Origin: Candidatus Aenigmatarchaeota archaeon
GTDB lineage: Archaea > Aenigmatarchaeota > Aenigmatarchaeia > CG10238-14 > SCSR01
Direction of reading: 5' to 3'
Length of the DNA: 64,000 bases
Assembly: GCA_016187415.1 (NCBI GenBank)
Contig: JACPJT010000004.1
Span: 79,995 to 143,994, forward strand
Position numbers and translations under genes: made by a program
Shown here: positions 38,201 to 46,947 of the stretch, piece by piece
How the letters are laid out: every line of letters begins with the position of its first letter
Position numbering within the stretch: position 1 is the first letter of the stretch
Notes under the pieces: generated by a model
The model's database searches: none
Seen by the model: only the letters and a program-made list of their open reading frames with translations
Told to the model about the DNA's origin: nothing

Positions 38201-39394
38201 ATGATAAATAAACCACACGAAGTTTTGCAAATCGGCGCAGGTCGCATAGGTAGGGGACTTAATGGCGCTGTAGTAAGTGATTCTGGTTACCGAATTACTT
38301 TCGCAGATGTTAACCCATCGGTAGTAGATCTTATTAATCTATATGGGGAATATCCTGTGATTACAGTTTCTAGCTATGGTCAAAAAGAAAGATTAGTTCG
38401 AGATGTTAATGCAATACGTATTCAAGACGAAGAAGCATTTACCCGTGCTGTAGTAGAAGCGGATCTTATACTTACTGCCGTAGGCAGCGGTGCACTTGCT
38501 GATGTGGCACCCCATTTAGCAAAAGGATTGGCAGAAAGATTTCGACGAAGACCAAAAGACAATCTCCATGCAGTTGTTGTTGCTTGTGAAAATATTACGG
38601 ATAATACTCTACGCTTAAAAAAACTCGTATTAAGTCATGTTCCTGAAGAATACCGCCCTATAATCGATGAGCATGTTAGCTTTCCCAATTGTGTAGTCGA
38701 TAGAATCGTTCCAGGCGGATTGAATAGCAGTAATCAGAACCCGCTTGCTGTTACAGTGGAAGAATATTATCAATTGGTAATTGACGGGAATGCGCTTCGA
38801 GGTCCTATGATACAAGTTCGTGGAATAGAAGTTTCATCTAATTTGAAGGATATTCTGGCTCAGAAACTGTTTACTCTCAACATGGCCCATGCACACATCG
38901 CATATTTGGGTTATAGAAAGGGTTTCATGTATGTACATGAAGCTGCTAGAGATCGAACCATACGTGACATTGTTAGTGGTGCTTTACAAGAGGTAGAACG
39001 TGTCATTGTAAAAACATGTCCTAGTATTGCTGCTGAAGCCCAACACGCATATGCGAAAAAGGTTTTAGATCGGTTTGAGAACCCGTATTTGCAAGATGAA
39101 GTCTCACGTGTGGCTAGAGACCCGAAAAGGAAATTAGGACCTGAAGACCGTTTAGTGGCTCCGGCTGTACTAGCATTGACATTAGGAGAAATACCCTCAC
39201 ACTTAGCGACTGGAATAGTTGGTGCACTTACATATGACAACCAGCGAGATGAACAAGCAATGGAACTATACAAAGCTCTTAGAGAAAGGGGCATAGACGC
39301 TGTATTACAAGAAGTGCCCCACGTACCACCGAAGAGTCCATTTGGAAATTTAGTGAGAGCTATGTACAATTTTGACCGGACAAGATACCCGTGA
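38201..39394 (+). CDS. Mannitol-1-phosphate 5-dehydrogenase-like protein
   Basis: VLQIGAGRIGRGLNGAVVSDSGYRITFADVN and overall MtlD-family pattern; natural start at 38201 after tRNA-Ser. Confidence 0.75.
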   Translation: MINKPHEVLQIGAGRIGRGLNGAVVSDSGYRITFADVNPSVVDLINLYGEYPVITVSSYGQKERLVRDVNAIRIQDEEAFTRAVVEADLILTAVGSGALADVAPHLAKGLAERFRRRPKDNLHAVVVACENITDNTLRLKKLVLSHVPEEYRPIIDEHVSFPNCVVDRIVPGGLNSSNQNPLAVTVEEYYQLVIDGNALRGPMIQVRGIEVSSNLKDILAQKLFTLNMAHAHIAYLGYRKGFMYVHEAARDRTIRDIVSGALQEVERVIVKTCPSIAAEAQHAYAKKVLDRFENPYLQDEVSRVARDPKRKLGPEDRLVAPAVLALTLGEIPSHLATGIVGALTYDNQRDEQAMELYKALRERGIDAVLQEVPHVPPKSPFGNLVRAMYNFDRTRYP

Positions 39395-39445
39395 AGCTAA
39401 TTTTTGTTGTGTGATGCCCTTTATTTTTAGAAATAAAATATAATC

Positions 39446-39920
39446 ATGGACTGGAGAATATTCACTATAATTCCCGTGCCTATGCTGATGTGGCTCTGGT
39501 TTCAGCTAGTCCGCAACGAGGCAATTCCTGTTCCGCTTCCAAGAAATACAATTAGGGAAATGCTGAAGCTGGCGAAGCAGGGTTGTGATAATCGCCGCGA
39601 AAGAATTCGGCGCAAAATCCGTTGGAATAGAAAGAAACCGACTTTTATTTTGGTTGAGCCATTGGTTGGTTAATCGTGAAAAATCACGAAATAGAATGAG
39701 AATAATAAAAAACGATTTGTTTAAAGAAGATATCAGAGATGCAACAATAGTTGTGATATATCTCTCGCATAAATTGACCCAGCAATTGAAAATGAAATTC
39801 AGAAAAGAATTGAAGAAAGGAACTCGCATAGTTTCTGCGAGCCATCAAATAGACGGATGGAAAATAATTAGAAGGATAAAAACAGGACATTTCTATTCGT
39901 ATTTGTATGTGGTTCATTGA
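39446..39920 (+). pseudogene. Disrupted class I SAM-dependent methyltransferase
   Basis: ORF 39446..39673 (membrane-anchored N-term, ...RNTIREMLKLAKQG) and ORF 39585..39920 (...VVIIAAKEFGAKSVGIERN...) are halves of one protein; the DLGxGDGR motif is missing between them. Confidence 0.65.
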
Positions 39921-40885
39921 ATTGTGACATAACCCGTATTGCACATGCTTGGCGAGCATAACCTCAACGAATGCATGCCTTTTGTAAGCGGTGGTAAGAA
40001 TTTTACCGTAGCTGTCTGGCTTGGCGACACGATGCCAGAATAAAGTTGTTGCACTTCCGCGCCTGTAAGAGCACGGTTAAAGAGTGCCACCTCATCTATG
40101 GTGCCGTAAAACTTTTCAGTCGGGCAACAATCACCCGCGCTACCAATCCTTAGTGGGCCGGCTGCACTACTATCACCAGAAGCACTTGTAGTATTCTGGA
40201 ATATGCCATTCACATATATTTTAAGGATGGTTCCGTCAAAAGTTCCGACTATATAATAATTCGTGTTTTGTGCCATGACACCATTTGAGGAATAACCCCT
40301 CTGGCATGGGACTGGTGTGGTAACCCATGATGAAATCTGGTTGTTTGGTTGTATTCCTATTGCAAAATCTTTACATTCTCCTACAAATCCTGCCACCGTT
40401 GAGAATTGGTTCTGAGATGGTCGGATATAAGCAGACAGTGTCCAATTCGCCGGATAGCCGGCTGAAGGTTTTTGTATTTCCACGTAACCGTTCCCGCTGA
40501 ACTGCAAACAGCTGCCGAATTTGCAGTTGCCTGTAACCCATGTGTACACGCCATTCAGATTCCCGTCATTTCTGTTCCCGCTGTTATCGTATGCAGCCGT
40601 TCCGTTGCCTTCATTAAAACTCCAATATCCCACAAGACCTGCTATATTTGGCACGATGGCTACATTAGCATTGTTTGAATCCAACGTTGCTGTCATTGAC
40701 GTTATGTAATCTGTTCCCTCATCTCTTATTGTCACTGTGTCATTGAATGTGTCCAAAATAGAAAAAGAGTTGGATATCTTTCCTGTAAGTATGCCCGATG
40801 CGAATAGAAATGTCGATCCCGCCAACACCATGACAATTGACAGTATTAATATTGTTGCGATGATTGTAGAAATTGCTTTAAGCAT
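39914..40885 (-). CDS. Pilin-type N-terminus fused to LamG/concanavalin-like domain
   Basis: MLKAISTIIATILILSIVMVLAG, then GLVGYWSFNEGNGTAAYDNSGNRNDGNLNG...GTIDEVALFNRALTGAEVQQLY. Confidence 0.85.
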   Translation of the reverse strand: MLKAISTIIATILILSIVMVLAGSTFLFASGILTGKISNSFSILDTFNDTVTIRDEGTDYITSMTATLDSNNANVAIVPNIAGLVGYWSFNEGNGTAAYDNSGNRNDGNLNGVYTWVTGNCKFGSCLQFSGNGYVEIQKPSAGYPANWTLSAYIRPSQNQFSTVAGFVGECKDFAIGIQPNNQISSWVTTPVPCQRGYSSNGVMAQNTNYYIVGTFDGTILKIYVNGIFQNTTSASGDSSAAGPLRIGSAGDCCPTEKFYGTIDEVALFNRALTGAEVQQLYSGIVSPSQTATVKFLPPLTKGMHSLRLCSPSMCNTGYVTIQ

Positions 40886-40919
40886 TAAAAATAGTTTATT
40901 TTAGTATAACTTATTCATT

Positions 40920-41003
40920 GGGTTCGTAGTCTAATGGTAAGATTTCATTAAAGGACGTATCTTTGACGTGGATGAGATCGCGGTCCGATTCCGCGCGAAC
41001 CCA
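40920..41003 (+). tRNA. tRNA-Val(GAC) probable, with a 12-nt intron in the anticodon stem
   Basis: GGGTTCG/CGAACCC acceptor, GTCT/AGAT D-stem, T-arm CGCGG TCCGATT CCGCG, A73. CAT..CT TTGACGT GGATG folds only after removing TAAAGGACGTAT; 84-12=72 nt. Confidence 0.7.
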
Positions 41004-41006
41004 CTC

Positions 41007-41540
41007 TTATTTCATTAGGAATCTCTTGAAAAGTTTGTAAATTAATTCTATCAGATACGGAATCAACGGTGATACAACAAGCGCTAGCAACAGATTCCTG
41101 GCATATGCATCCGGCCCTACCCATATATGGTTTCCCCACGGCCCTATCGGATTGAAGAAGCTGTAGCCGAGGAACTGTATAATTACCCAGCAAAACGCGA
41201 AGAACAGGGAACCCAACACTCTTCCAACATATTTCTCAAAGCCTGCAAACCTCCTGTTAAATAGAATCTCAAGATAAGTCGTACCGAATATAGCGCCTAT
41301 TGCACCGATTATGATGAACGGTATCCCGAATGTCTCAAGATTGACAGGTATCGTCTGTGAATTGCTATGATAAAAGAAGAGCGTATCATCCAATATCGGG
41401 ACTACAGAATGCTTTGTTGCATACCTGTAAATTACGGGAATCATGTATAGCAAGGCGCCGATCAGAACCCATTTCTTGTTTTTATTCAAGCTTCCAAGCG
41501 CGGGACCGATAACCATATTTAGAATTTGTTTCCCTGGCAT
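41007..41540 (-). CDS. Polytopic membrane protein
   Basis: Multiple hydrophobic segments (WVLIGALLYMIPVI, IPFIIIGAIGAIFGTTYLEILF, LGSLFFAFCWVIIQFLGYSFF). Confidence 0.65.
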   Translation of the reverse strand: MPGKQILNMVIGPALGSLNKNKKWVLIGALLYMIPVIYRYATKHSVVPILDDTLFFYHSNSQTIPVNLETFGIPFIIIGAIGAIFGTTYLEILFNRRFAGFEKYVGRVLGSLFFAFCWVIIQFLGYSFFNPIGPWGNHIWVGPDAYARNLLLALVVSPLIPYLIELIYKLFKRFLMK

Positions 41541-41584
41541 TTATTGGTTTAAGGCTTAAATACTAGTCCCGACACTACTAATTA

Positions 41585-41840
41585 GGCGAGCTGGTCAGGT
41601 AGCTTCGGGCTTCCATCAAAGGAAGACTGAGGAAGTTCTCTCCACCCGTTAAGGTGCTGTGAAAACAGCTGGCTGAGAAGTCGGAACCAGAATCAGAAAC
41701 GGTATCTGTTGTCGGCGCTAATGATGAATGAGAATGAATTGCCGATAACGGAATGAAACGGTCTGGTATAACCTTGGGTGCAACCGCAAGGGCTTAGATA
41801 AATGCTACCAAAACAGAAGAGGGGCTAAGGCCAGCACGCC
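41585..41840 (+). ncRNA. rnpB: RNase P RNA
   Basis: P1 pairing GGCGAGCTGG/CCAGCACGCC; CR-I-like CTGAGGAAGTTCTCTCCACCC; CR-V-like CTTAGATAAATGCTACCAAAACAGAAGAGGGGCTAAGG. Confidence 0.9.
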
Positions 41841-41887
41841 TTTTAATTTTTTCTTTTATTTATAGATTTACTGCAATTAAATTTTTA

Positions 41888-42409
41888 ATGAGTAACCCAA
41901 ACGGTTATGATAAATTGCCGACAGACATCAGGCGACTGGCAGATAGTGTTTTCTACCTACGCGATCCTTACGATAGAACATTTCAACAAGTTGTCAGAAC
42001 CGTGGGCAGATTAAGGAAAACCACGTGCAATGATACCCATAAGCTGCTTCAGATTGTTTTAGCCAAATATCTTGCAGAAACCGGTTTCGATGATGTGCAA
42101 ATTGAGAGCAGCGCTGGCGCCATAGGAAATTTTGATGTTGTTGCGCCAAAAAGATGGGGAATAGAAGTCAGCAGCCAACCTCCGAGCAAAGTCGACATGA
42201 GAAGGAAAATCAGGGGATACTCTCCGCATGTTCGGAGATTTTCATTTGCTTACGCAGTTCAAAACGGTGATTATCCTGTAGAGGGGGTTTTAAAACAAGC
42301 TCGTGTAGTTATCGGCGACTTGTGTCATAAGGAATTGTATCACATAGATTCGATTCTGACAGTTGTCGCTGAACCGCCATTTACAGTAACGCAACATGAC
42401 TGTTTATAA
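41888..42409 (+). CDS. Hypothetical protein
   Basis: 173 aa ORF; ETGFDDVQIESSAGAIGNFDVVAPKRWGIEVSSQ suggests a nuclease-like region, not certain. Confidence 0.5.
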   Translation: MSNPNGYDKLPTDIRRLADSVFYLRDPYDRTFQQVVRTVGRLRKTTCNDTHKLLQIVLAKYLAETGFDDVQIESSAGAIGNFDVVAPKRWGIEVSSQPPSKVDMRRKIRGYSPHVRRFSFAYAVQNGDYPVEGVLKQARVVIGDLCHKELYHIDSILTVVAEPPFTVTQHDCL

Positions 42410-42431
42410 GGTTTGGTTACAATTGTAAATT

Positions 42432-42590
42432 ATGTCGAAGAAGGACAAGGTATACATACCATCGGGTGTAGGTGGATTGATAAGATATCCGGAAGAAGAG
42501 AAGGAATTCATCAAGCTGAAGCCCAAACATGTTGTCTGGATTGTTATTGGCATAGCTGTTTTCGAGATTTTGTTGAAGCTTGTATTGTAA
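42432..42590 (+). CDS. secG: Preprotein translocase Sec61-beta subunit (SecG), absent from ORF track
   Basis: My translation MSKKDKVYIPSGVGGLIRYPEEEKEFIKLKPKHVVWIVIGIAVFEILLKLVL matches archaeal Sec61-beta pattern. Confidence 0.9.
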   Translation: MSKKDKVYIPSGVGGLIRYPEEEKEFIKLKPKHVVWIVIGIAVFEILLKLVL

Positions 42591-42667
42591 ATTGAGCCCA
42601 ATATTTTTATATTAAGTTGTATTATTTTGTGACTGGCTAGTTCTATTAGTGAAGTTGATAAAGAAAG

Positions 42668-43189
42668 TTATTCACAATGTTTTTGACTATACTTTAATAG
42701 CTTAGAACTCAAACTTGCTCTAATTTCATCTTTAGAACGTGGTAATCTTGCTTCTATTTCTGCAAATACTCTATCCAAATCCTCGCCATTAGCGTCTGCT
42801 TGTAAAAATCGTACTCGAATTTCTTCTTGTGAAATGCCTTGACGTTGTTCGCGTTCATAAATTCCTTCAACAGCTTTTTCTATCAATTCACTCCAATTCA
42901 CATACCATTTGCTTTCTACATGTCCCCATTCTCCACTCCAGCCACCACCTACAGGTCCTTCTCCTTCTGTGACAAACCTATAAGGTTTTCTTGCAATGTT
43001 CCTAGCTTCATGTATAGCTGCAGAATAGTCCTTATAATCAGTTCTCCAATTAGGATAAAATTTTAAAACACTGGCGGCATCCTCATACCACGAAAATTGA
43101 TTTAATAAAGCTTCTATTAAGAGTATTCCTCTTCTCATCTTTTCTGGAGAAGGGTTTCTTTCTAAATATTTCATACTCTTCACTACCAT
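42668..43189 (-). CDS. Hypothetical protein
   Basis: 173 aa ORF, no recognised family. Confidence 0.5.
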   Translation of the reverse strand: MVVKSMKYLERNPSPEKMRRGILLIEALLNQFSWYEDAASVLKFYPNWRTDYKDYSAAIHEARNIARKPYRFVTEGEGPVGGGWSGEWGHVESKWYVNWSELIEKAVEGIYEREQRQGISQEEIRVRFLQADANGEDLDRVFAEIEARLPRSKDEIRASLSSKLLKYSQKHCE

Positions 43190-43253
43190 AGTTAACTATT
43201 TATCTCTTCTCTGGCTCGGCGGAACACTTTTCTATTTTGTCCGATGAAATACT

Positions 43254-45797
43254 CTAACTAAAGTAGCGATTCAAAACTTCCTTATTGCTTTCCAACCAAT
43301 GAATGTTTCTTTTCATTCGTTCGAATGCCCTATTCAGTGTCATCTTATACTTCACTGGGTGCGATTTGAAGAATTTCCTGAGTTCTCTTTCGTCCTCCTT
43401 TGTGACGTAAGAGCTGACGAAAGCTTCCAGTATGTTTATGAAAAGCTGTCCCGCCTTTTGATAGGACTCCAGTTTTTTCCATTTGCTCTTCACCCAAGAA
43501 AACAGCAATTCGCGCGCGATTGGATTAGATGACACAGACGCTATTATAAAAGCGGCGTCCTGTGTCCTCACTTTGTCGCTTAATGAAAACTCCAAAACCT
43601 TTTTCAGTATATCAAGTTTCTTAAACTGTCCTAGAGCCGTCAGGACCAGCCTTTTCTCCTCGACTATCTGAGTCTTGGAATACACGTCAAGAAGTTCCTG
43701 ATATGTCCTTTCATTACCATTCATGGCGGCGATGTAGAAGACAGCCGGTTTTACATCAGGGTGCAAATCCGCTTGCTTGGAAACATATCCTTCAAACTTT
43801 TCAATGCCGATCTTGACAACATCGCCGTCTTCTGCAAAAGCAAGGTACTTGATGGAAATGTCCCTCAGCAGTGCATCATGTTGGGATTCTCCTTCTCTGG
43901 GATTCCACCCAAGTTTGTCAAACAGCTTTCTGAAAGGCTCTTTGAAGTGTTCCTTAAACCCTGGCCAAATCGATTGCCAGAAAGCTTCGCGTGAAAAAAC
44001 AAAGTAAATGTTGCGCAGGCTTCCGTAAATGCTGCTCAAAACTAGAAAGTTGTCATCGTTGCGATAGGATTTCAAAAATTCAAGATACTTGTCCAGTTGG
44101 ACGTCTCCATTAAGGCACATTTTGTAGTAGTCGTTTTGTATGCCCCATCTGTCCAGGGACGACAAATGTTTCATTGAAATGAATGATAGCAGATTGGCAA
44201 GATGCGCATCCGGATATTTTACTCTATAAAAGCCGGTTTGGTTGTAATTAATTTTAATCTGACTTATGCTTTGGTCTATTCGTATCTGCTTCTCTTTTTT
44301 ATCCAACAATCCTGCAAGAGGATCAGAACTATTGTCAGCCTTGATTACAACCGGTATCATCCACTTGGTTTTATTGTCCGTTTGGTTAAAAACGAACCTG
44401 TGCTGACTCAGTATCAACTTGTTGTTTTGTCTGGTGGCCCCCACTAGCGGATATCCGGCCTGCTTTATCCAGCTTGACATTATTTTTTTGACAGGCTGAT
44501 TGGAAACTTTCGAAAGCGACACCCACAAATCCTCTGAGGTGGCGTTGCTGTATTTGTTCTGTGAAAGGTAGTTGCTTACGCCTTTCCTGAAAGTTTCTTC
44601 GCCAAGGTATTTCTCGATCATCCTGAGAATGCTGCCGCCCTTTGAGTAACTGATTGCATCGAACAATTCTTCTATCTGGTGCGGGTTCTCGACTTTAACA
44701 TCAATGGGATGCGTCGCCTTAAGGGAATCGTCATCAAGAGCGCGTTCTGTTTCATCCCGTATGAACTCTTCCCACATCTCCCATTCCGGGAAGAACGCAT
44801 TTACAGCCTTGTATGCCATGAAGGTGGCAAAACTTTCGTTGAGCCACAGGTCGTTCCACCATTTCATCGTAACCAAGTCGCCCGACCACTGGTGCCACAG
44901 CTCGTGGGCGATTATCATTGCTATCCGCTTCTTGACGGCGGTTGACGTCGTCTTGGTGTCGTAAAGAAGGTACAGCTCCCTGAATGTTATCGCCCCCCAG
45001 TTCTCCATTGCACCGACTATAAAGTCCGGCAACGCTATGATGTCCAATTTCGGCAACGGGTAAGGCACTCCGGAATATTTCTGGAAAAAATCCAGAAACT
45101 TTTTCGCCAACGACAGTGCAAACATCCCTTGGTCTTTTTTTCCTGGGACTGAAACGAATCTGATTTCGATGCTGCCCAGCCTGTCTTCAAGAAATTCGAA
45201 ATCGCCGACGCCGAGATAAAGAAGATACGTCGACATCTTTGGCGTCGCCTCGAACTGGACTGTCTTTTTGCCGCCTCTTATTATTTCCTGCTTTATTGGC
45301 ATGTTTGAAACCGCCTGGAGATTCTTGTCGATTTCCATTGAGACATTAAAAGTAGCCTTGTACTCGGGCTCGTCAAAGCACGGGAAACATCTTCGCGCAT
45401 ACGGCGCCTCAAATTGCGTGGTTGCAAGGTATCTTGTCTCGCCGTCTTGGACATACTTGCTCCTGTAGAAGCCCAACAGATTATCGTTCAACTTGCCTGA
45501 AAAGTCGATAAGCAGCTTGGCGTTGCCTTTGATCTTTTCGTTGAATGCGATCTCTAGAATTTCTCTTTCCTTGTCGAACTTTACTTTCGGTTTTATTATT
45601 TTGTTGTTGTGGACTAGCCTGACGCCCTTGATGTCCAAGTCGTCGGCATTTAATTTTACAACAGAAGTGGATCTGGCTATATTGACATGTATGACTTCCT
45701 TGCACGAAAATCTGAACTTGCTCAAGTCGACCTGGAAGCTTAGTTCGTAATTAATGGGGCGTACATTGGTGGGTAGTTTAAACTCTTTGGCGGGCAT
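43254..45797 (-). CDS. M1-family metalloaminopeptidase (tricorn interacting factor F2/F3-like)
   Basis: GAMENWGAITFRE and HELWHQWSGDLVTMKWWNDLWLNESFA (HExxH...E). Confidence 0.96.
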   Translation of the reverse strand: MPAKEFKLPTNVRPINYELSFQVDLSKFRFSCKEVIHVNIARSTSVVKLNADDLDIKGVRLVHNNKIIKPKVKFDKEREILEIAFNEKIKGNAKLLIDFSGKLNDNLLGFYRSKYVQDGETRYLATTQFEAPYARRCFPCFDEPEYKATFNVSMEIDKNLQAVSNMPIKQEIIRGGKKTVQFEATPKMSTYLLYLGVGDFEFLEDRLGSIEIRFVSVPGKKDQGMFALSLAKKFLDFFQKYSGVPYPLPKLDIIALPDFIVGAMENWGAITFRELYLLYDTKTTSTAVKKRIAMIIAHELWHQWSGDLVTMKWWNDLWLNESFATFMAYKAVNAFFPEWEMWEEFIRDETERALDDDSLKATHPIDVKVENPHQIEELFDAISYSKGGSILRMIEKYLGEETFRKGVSNYLSQNKYSNATSEDLWVSLSKVSNQPVKKIMSSWIKQAGYPLVGATRQNNKLILSQHRFVFNQTDNKTKWMIPVVIKADNSSDPLAGLLDKKEKQIRIDQSISQIKINYNQTGFYRVKYPDAHLANLLSFISMKHLSSLDRWGIQNDYYKMCLNGDVQLDKYLEFLKSYRNDDNFLVLSSIYGSLRNIYFVFSREAFWQSIWPGFKEHFKEPFRKLFDKLGWNPREGESQHDALLRDISIKYLAFAEDGDVVKIGIEKFEGYVSKQADLHPDVKPAVFYIAAMNGNERTYQELLDVYSKTQIVEEKRLVLTALGQFKKLDILKKVLEFSLSDKVRTQDAAFIIASVSSNPIARELLFSWVKSKWKKLESYQKAGQLFINILEAFVSSYVTKEDERELRKFFKSHPVKYKMTLNRAFERMKRNIHWLESNKEVLNRYFS

Positions 45798-45840
45798 TAC
45801 TTATTTCTTTGCATATTAGAAAATAAAAATCAATGATGCT

Positions 45841-46449
45841 ATGGATTTGAAGAAGGCTCTAAGACAGCTTGAAATGTTAGAGAAATACAGTTCTGGGATG
45901 AGGCTGGCTGCCGAAAGATGGGATGCACCCTGGAAAACCCTGATTGCTATTATCCTGTCCGCAAGAAGCAGGGACGAGAAAACTATAGAGGTGGCGATAG
46001 ATCTGTTTAAGAAATACCCGAATATAGGAAAACTGGCAAATGCGAAGCTGGGTGATATAGAGAATTCCATAAGGCAGATAAATTTTTACAAAACAAAAGC
46101 TCGAAATGTTTTGGGATGCACAAAAGTTTTAGTCAAAAATTACAATGGCAACCCGCCGCATGACATGGATAAACTGCTGGAACTGCCCGGTGTTGGCAGG
46201 AAAACCGCCAATGTGTTTCTCTCCGAGAGTGGCAAGGATGCTATTGGTGTAGACACCCATGTTTCATACGTGTCACGAAAGCTGGGGTGGACTGAGAACA
46301 CGAATCCTGAAAAGATAGAAACCGACTTGAAAAGACTTTTCCCGCAGAAATACTGGAGAAAAATAAATCCGATTTTGGTAAGGTTTGGTAAAAGTTACAC
46401 GAGCGAGAAAAGGAAGAATGTGATCCTAGAAAAAATCAAGAGAATGTAA
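45841..46449 (+). CDS. nth: Endonuclease III
   Basis: LIAIILSARSRDEKT, LLELPGVGRKTANVFLSE, GVDTHVSYVSRKLGW; C-terminal 4Fe-4S cysteines absent. Confidence 0.92.
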   Translation: MDLKKALRQLEMLEKYSSGMRLAAERWDAPWKTLIAIILSARSRDEKTIEVAIDLFKKYPNIGKLANAKLGDIENSIRQINFYKTKARNVLGCTKVLVKNYNGNPPHDMDKLLELPGVGRKTANVFLSESGKDAIGVDTHVSYVSRKLGWTENTNPEKIETDLKRLFPQKYWRKINPILVRFGKSYTSEKRKNVILEKIKRM

Positions 46450-46476
46450 ACAAAATATCTTTTATACCCGTTTATA

Positions 46477-46848
46477 TTATGCGGTCAGCGGGCTCTGAAT
46501 TTGTTGAGTAGGTTCTGGGATTTCACGAATTTTTAGATATAATGTTCCCATTCCTGTTTCCCTTACAAGAATTCCGTATTGTTTTGCATTTCTATAAACA
46601 AAATATCCTTGTGGTGCTAACTCTCTGATATTTTTTAATGCGTCTCTGTCTTCTAACAACACATTGACTACTGAATGTTCTACTGAATGTTTTTCTCCAT
46701 CAAGCGTGAAATAAACATCAAGAACACCACGTTGATCCAGCAGTTTATATTGAACTAAACGTACTGATCGTGCCCTATCGTGCACAGCTTGTGATAATAT
46801 CGTTCTAACTGGTTCTACTATCAGAGGATCATTAGCTCCATACGTCAT
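46477..46848 (-). CDS. Hypothetical protein
   Basis: 123 aa ORF, no recognised family. Confidence 0.5.
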   Translation of the reverse strand: MTYGANDPLIVEPVRTILSQAVHDRARSVRLVQYKLLDQRGVLDVYFTLDGEKHSVEHSVVNVLLEDRDALKNIRELAPQGYFVYRNAKQYGILVRETGMGTLYLKIREIPEPTQQIQSPLTA

Positions 46849-46947
46849 ATAATTTAATTTGTTACTTAATTACTTAAACTTTCGACGCGTGCCCGTCTCC
46901 CTAAATTTTCATATTTACTCGTTAAAACAATTCATTTATAGGCTGGT

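Noticed and set aside
40920-41003. tRNA-Gln(TTG) assignment
   Set aside because: Loop CTTTGAC leaves no pairable anticodon stem; Val(GAC) gives CATCT/GGATG
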